A DNA stretch of 21,000 bases from Mesostigma viride (lineage: Eukaryota; Streptophyta; Mesostigmatophyceae; Mesostigmatales; Mesostigmataceae): NCBI GenBank assembly GCA_009746045.1, contig RPFO01000165.1, positions 4,625,692-4,646,691 on the forward strand. Reading direction: 5' to 3'. The stretch's first letter is position 1, and every line of letters begins with the position of its first letter. Positions 17,801-21,000 of the stretch are shown one piece after another. Made by a program: the position numbers and the translations under genes. A model generated the notes under the pieces. That model did not search any database, had not been told where the DNA came from, and saw only the letters and a list, made by a program, of their open reading frames with translations.

Positions 17801-20608
17801 ATGGCCAAGGGGGGCCGAAAGAGGGGGAAGCCAGAGCCGCCAGAGCGGCGGAAGAAGAAACCTAGTTTACGTCAACGGGAGGAGGAAGAGATAGCGGCTT
17901 TGGAGCAGGCGATTGCGACTGGAGTACCGGTCGGGTCTCCGGCGACGGCACTCGCGACCGATGGTCAGCCAGCCGCGCCTGGTTTCTCGGCATGCAAACT
18001 ATTCAAAGAGCTGCCTCTGTCTGAACGGACTCTGCGGGGCCTTACGGAGGCTGGATTCGAGTCAATGACGGCAATTCAACGTTCTGCGATTCCTCACGCC
18101 CTTCGTGGCCGTGATATCCTTGGAGCAGCTAAGACCGGCTCCGGCAAGACGTTGGCTTTCCTCGTCCCGGTTAGTCACGGCGCCTTACTAGTTTAGTTAC
18201 GCCGCCGAGGTCCAAGTTGACTAACGAGTGACTGCGTGCCGGTCTTGTTGTAACGCTGCCGGTGATGTTAATGCTGTTCCATATTCAACTATCAAATGAT
18301 TGTGAACGTTCTCCCGCGAGCAAGTTACTTCCCGTTAGCCCGTATGCAATTGTTCGAGATACATCGCCGACCGGTAGTGCCGTTCATTGTCACGGTTTGC
18401 TCGTTGACCCCCCCACAAATCAAGTTACCTGCTTTCCTCTTGGCACATGTTGTGGCGTGTCTCATCGCAGGCGATCGAGCTGCTGTACCGCAAGCGCTGG
18501 TCGAAACTGGACGGAGTCGGCATCCTTGTCATTTCCCCCACACGCGAGCTGGCATTACAGGTAAGCGTTCCTTAAAATAGAATTATGGATACCGACCCCT
18601 CAAGCCTAACGACGCTGGCGTGACTCGGGTAATCGTCTTCATTTCCCCCATGGGAGATCTGGTATTTCAGGCGATCGTTGCAAACTACACGCGTGCGGAA
18701 GGGAGATCTGGGTACACGCGCGCAGAAGGGTAGATCGTGTAGGGCACATGAAGTGACCCTGCGAGACATTGCTCGGAGCTTGGGCTGGTTGTGGTGGCTC
18801 CATCTTCTGACCGCCACAGCTGCCAGAAGGAGCAATGTCGGTATCGCGTGTCACTCGTGTTGCCGCTCTCTTCTCCGCTCTCTATCATAGCGCAGGTCTT
18901 CAATAATTAGACATGTTTCTACGTACAACTGTGTGTGTTAGATTGGGCGCGGCGGCGTCCCCCCTGTGGTGCACCCCCCTTCCCCCCCACCAAAAAAAGA
19001 TCTTCAACGAGGTCAAGAAGGTTTAATACATGCATATGTATGCTGTTTTGGACGTGACGGCATTCTACTGCTATTCCCCCCCCCATGCTACCCCCCCGTT
19101 AGATCTTCAACGAGGTCAAGAAGGTGGGCAAGCACCACGCGCTGAGTGGCGGGTTGCTCATTGGCGGCAAGGACGTGGAGAGCGAGAAGGAGTGTGTCAA
19201 CGGGCTCAACATCCTCGTGTGCACGCCCGGCCGGCTGCTGCAGCACATGGATGAGACGCCTAACTTTGGGTGCGACAACCTGCAGGTGGGTGGACGGCTG
19301 GCGCTGGTGGTTAGTGGGCGGGTTGGTTAGTTGCGGTTGATTAATGGCGGGGTGATTAGTGGTGGTGGTGGGATGAGGCTTGAAGCCTTCATGGGAATGG
19401 TGCACAGAAATGTGTGTAGGCGCTGCAGCACGTGGGCGAGGCGCCCAAGCTGTGGGTGCGACAACCTGCACGTGGGTGGGTGCCGGTGATAGCTGTTGGG
19501 ATGACGGTAGAAATCTTCGTGGGAGTGGTGCACAAACGTGCTTGTAGGCGCTGCAGCACAAGGATGGTAGGAGGGGTTTCACTTTGGGGTCACTTTGGCT
19601 CAGGAGACATCGCTCGTTTGTGGGTGGGTGCATGTGGCAGTAATATCAACCAGGCATGGCGTGTGGCCGTAATACGAAGCAGGCATGGCCGGATATGCAA
19701 AAGCGTGCAATTGCGTTTGGGGATGGAAAACAATTTTCACCGAGGGTGTTCTCTCGGTACAAATTTCGCGGCTCTGCTCATTCCAAACAAGCTGGACCTT
19801 GGAGGAACGTTTCGTCTGCTGTCATGTTGCAACACTTCCTCGACCCCCCCAGGTCTTGTCTTTAGTCAAGGCGGGCCGCATCCTGGATCTTATCCTGGAC
19901 TAAAAGCTTCTTGTCGTGGTCGCTGTCACTGGTCTCTATAACTGGTCGTTTTGCTGGCGTGGCTGTGCTTCCTTTGAACAAACCCCAGGTGCTCATCCTG
20001 GATGAGGCGGACCGCATCCTGGACCTGGGCTTCCAGGCGACGGTGAACGCGATTGTCGCCAACCTGCCCAAGAAGCGGCAGACGATGCTCTTCTCCGCCA
20101 CGCAGGTAGGTTGGCGGTGTGTTAGGTGAGAAAACTATACTTAGTGTCTACTAAGGGCACCATAAAAGAGTGGTTCTGTGTGTGTACTCCGGGCGCTGTA
20201 AAAGAGTGGTTCGGTGCGTGTGTAAAAGAGCGGTGCGGTGCGTGTATACTAAGGTCACTATAAGGGCCCTTGGCAGACCAAGACATTTCAAACTTCTCCT
20301 CAATGGTTCCTCCAGACCAAATCACTGCATCGCTTAACTTCATTGCGAACCAGACCTCTCAAAACTTGTCCTCAAACGTCTTCACTGCTTTTTTCCTCCA
20401 GACCAAGTCGGTGCGCGACCTGGCGCGGCTGAGCCTCAAAGACCCCGAGTTCCTCTCGGTGCACGCCGATGCCAAGTCCGCCACGCCCTCCAAACTGCAG
20501 CAGAGCTACCTGGTGTGCGATGCGGCCCAGAAGCTGGAGGTGCTCTGGTCCTTCCTGAAGACGCACCTCAAGAGCAAAGTCCTCGTGTTTCTATCGACGT
20601 GCAAGCAG
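17801..20608 (+). CDS. DEAD-box RNA helicase DDX10 / Dbp4, 5' part (continues past the window)
   Basis: Exons: 17801-18169, 18471-18560, 19103-19285, 19989-20105, 20402-20608; every junction is phase 0 and GT-AG. DDX10/Dbp4 is a nucleolar ATPase needed for U14 snoRNA release and early 18S rRNA processing. A basic N-terminus ([20 protein letters not shown]) is followed by the Q motif (GFESMTAIQ), motif I (AAKTGSGKT near 110-118), Ia ([10 protein letters not shown]), GG ([11 protein letters not shown]), Ib ([12 protein letters not shown]), II ([12 protein letters not shown]), III (SATQ), then [17 protein letters not shown] and [11 protein letters not shown]. The subfamily is set by [15 protein letters not shown] and [15 protein letters not shown]. 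About 322 codons are present; motifs IV-VI and the acidic/basic C-terminal tail lie to the right. The ATG at 17792 (adding MTA) is an alternative start. Introns hold broken copies of the exon edges. Confidence 0.9.
18630..18675 (+). repeat. decayed copy of the DDX10 exon 2 end in intron 2
   Basis: TCATTTCCCCCATGGGAGAT then CTGGTATTTCAG resembles the exon 2 end TCATTTCCCCCACACGCGAG then CTGGCATTACAG. It is followed by GCGATCG, the first seven bases of exon 2, not by the donor. The copy is about 100 bp after the real one. Confidence 0.6.
18998..19022 (+). repeat. 25-bp exact copy of the DDX10 exon 3 start
   Basis: AGATCTTCAACGAGGTCAAG then AAGGT is identical to the acceptor AG plus the first 23 bases of exon 3 at 19101-19125, 103 bp upstream of it. 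It also follows a C-rich tract and could be used as an acceptor; the following GTTTAA would be read as a weak donor or an early stop. Confidence 0.85.
19379..19640 (+). repeat. about 130-bp tandem duplication carrying copies of the DDX10 exon 3 end
   Basis: Two units (from about 19379 and 19508) share TTC(A/G)TGGGA(A/G)TGGTGCACA and GTAGGCGCTGCAGCAC. In each, GCGCTGCAGCAC matches the exon 3 CTGCTGCAGCAC. The first unit continues through GTGGGTGCGACAACCTGCAC then GTGGGTGG, close to the true exon end GGGTGCGACAACCTGCAG then GTGGGTGG. The frame is broken by an indel. Confidence 0.75.
19844..19903 (+). pseudogene. decayed duplicate of the DDX10 exon 4 start, with in-frame stop
   Basis: CCCCCCCAG then 16 codons and TAA. 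The peptide [16 protein letters not shown] aligns with the real exon 4 start [16 protein letters not shown]. The acceptor is kept, the DEAD motif is lost (VKAG), and the stop is at 19901-19903. It lies 136 bp upstream of the real exon in intron 3. If spliced in, it would truncate the helicase before motif II. Confidence 0.75.
20150..20270. repeat. GTAAAAGAGTGGTTCGGTGC-type repeats in DDX10 intron 4
   Basis: (A/G)TAAAAGAG(T/C)GGT(T/G)C followed by a GT-rich (G)TGTGTGT block occurs three times between 20160 and 20250, and AAGG(G/T)CAC(C/T)ATAA occurs at each end. Confidence 0.7.
20271..20345 (+). repeat. copies of the DDX10 exon 5 acceptor in intron 4
   Basis: TTGGCAGACCAAGACATT (from 20272) and TTCCTCCAGACCAAATCACT (from 20307) echo the real TTCCTCCAGACCAAGTCGGT at the exon 5 border (AG at 20400-20401). 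The second decoy acceptor ends at 20315. Its use would add 86 nt and shift the frame. Confidence 0.65.
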
Positions 20609-20618
20609 GTGAGGTTTC

Positions 20619-20719
20619 CCTCGTGCTCTTGTCGACGTGCATGCAGGTAGGGCTGTGTCGCCTCGAGCAGGAACGGTGTCTCTCTCCCCCGGGTGCTCTG
20701 GTCCTTCCTGAAGAGGCAC
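20619..20719 (+). repeat. two copies of DDX10 exon 5 segments just after its donor
   Basis: 20619-20652 repeats the exon end with its donor (CCTCGTG, then TCGACGTGCATGCAGGTAGG; real CCTCGTG, then TCGACGTGCAAGCAGGTGAG), 27 of 34 bases alike. 20692-20719 repeats GGTGCTCTGGTCCTTCCTGA then AGAGGCAC from the middle of exon 5 (20539-20566), 27 of 28 alike. Their order is reversed relative to the exon, so this is not one simple tandem copy. Confidence 0.85.
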
Positions 20720-20782
20720 GCTCTGCTACCGGCACGCTAAGAGGTCATATGCTAACACAGGCTGTACTCTTCTATGGGCTAT

Positions 20783-20945
20783 ACCCTAACATGGGTTATT
20801 CCCTAATTAAGAGGTTATACCATAACATGGGTTATTTGGTTTATACCCTAACATGGGTTAAACCCTAACTGACAGGTGATACCCTAAAATTATAACATGA
20901 CTCCGTTGGGGGATCATGTAGTTATACCCTAGCATGGGCTACACC
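20783..20945. repeat. imperfect repeats of ACCCTAACATGGGTTA
   Basis: ACCCTAACATGGGT (or CATAACATGGGT, CCTAGCATGGGC) recurs at irregular 20-75 bp spacing. The core ACCC...GGGT is an inverted repeat. It shares CCCTAA with plant-type telomeric DNA but is not a telomere array. It lies in DDX10 intron 5. Confidence 0.7.
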
Positions 20946-21000
20946 CTACCCAATCCTAGCACCTTATTAATTAAGCACCTTTGTAGGACTGCATCATAAA

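Noticed and set aside
20783-20945. Interstitial telomere array
   Set aside because: CCCTAA words are spaced irregularly and separated by ATGGGTTA and other sequence, not in head-to-tail 6-7 bp repeats.
1-21000. tRNA, rRNA or snRNA genes
   Set aside because: I looked for typical B-box and U6-type internal motifs by eye and saw no convincing match; a covariance search was not possible.

Overview
The window looks like nuclear DNA of a eukaryote with intron-rich genes. Three conserved genes can be rebuilt exon by exon: NUP54 (FG nucleoporin, + strand), SF3B6/p14 (branch-point protein of the SF3b complex, - strand) and the 5' part of DDX10/Dbp4 (ribosome-biogenesis DEAD-box helicase, + strand, running off the right edge). 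The rebuilt SF3B6 protein is closer to the land-plant form than to the animal form as I know them (for example NVANRYLIVLYY, then AKMSKK), so a green-lineage organism, probably an alga, is my best guess. That placement rests on one protein.

Layout. 1-2200: two ankyrin-repeat exons on opposite strands, which would be consecutive exons of one protein if the first were flipped; a tandem repeat lies to their left. 2200-6447: no recognisable gene, only small repeats. 6448-9474: NUP54, two exons split by a 1.2 kb intron carrying five 52-bp repeats. 9600-11950: no recognisable gene; a long inverted repeat and a 23-G run lie here. 11965-16840: SF3B6 on the - strand, five recognised exons totalling 123 codons plus stop, spread over 4.6 kb by repeat-filled introns, one with about 770 bp of GGGA/GGAA microsatellite. 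16841-17800: a divergent intergenic region. 17801-20608 and beyond: five DDX10 exons covering the Q motif to just past motif III. 20783-20945: imperfect repeats around ACCCTAACATGGGT.

Two things stand out. First, the SF3B6 intron at 14474-13532 starts ATATCCTT and ends AC, with a good U12 branch-point match 11 nt from its end: a minor-spliceosome AT-AC intron inside a gene whose product belongs to the spliceosome. Second, introns and the 3' flank repeatedly hold decayed copies of the neighbouring exon edges, including the splice site and some intron sequence. These 'exon-edge echoes' occur at most DDX10 exon edges, at several SF3B6 edges and perhaps once in NUP54. One echo rebuilds a splice acceptor plus 16 codons of DDX10 exon 4 and then stops in frame.

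Functionally the three genes are housekeeping: nuclear pore transport, pre-mRNA branch-site recognition and small-subunit rRNA processing. They are not an operon; the only arrangement suggesting co-regulation is the head-to-head SF3B6/DDX10 pair about 950 bp apart.
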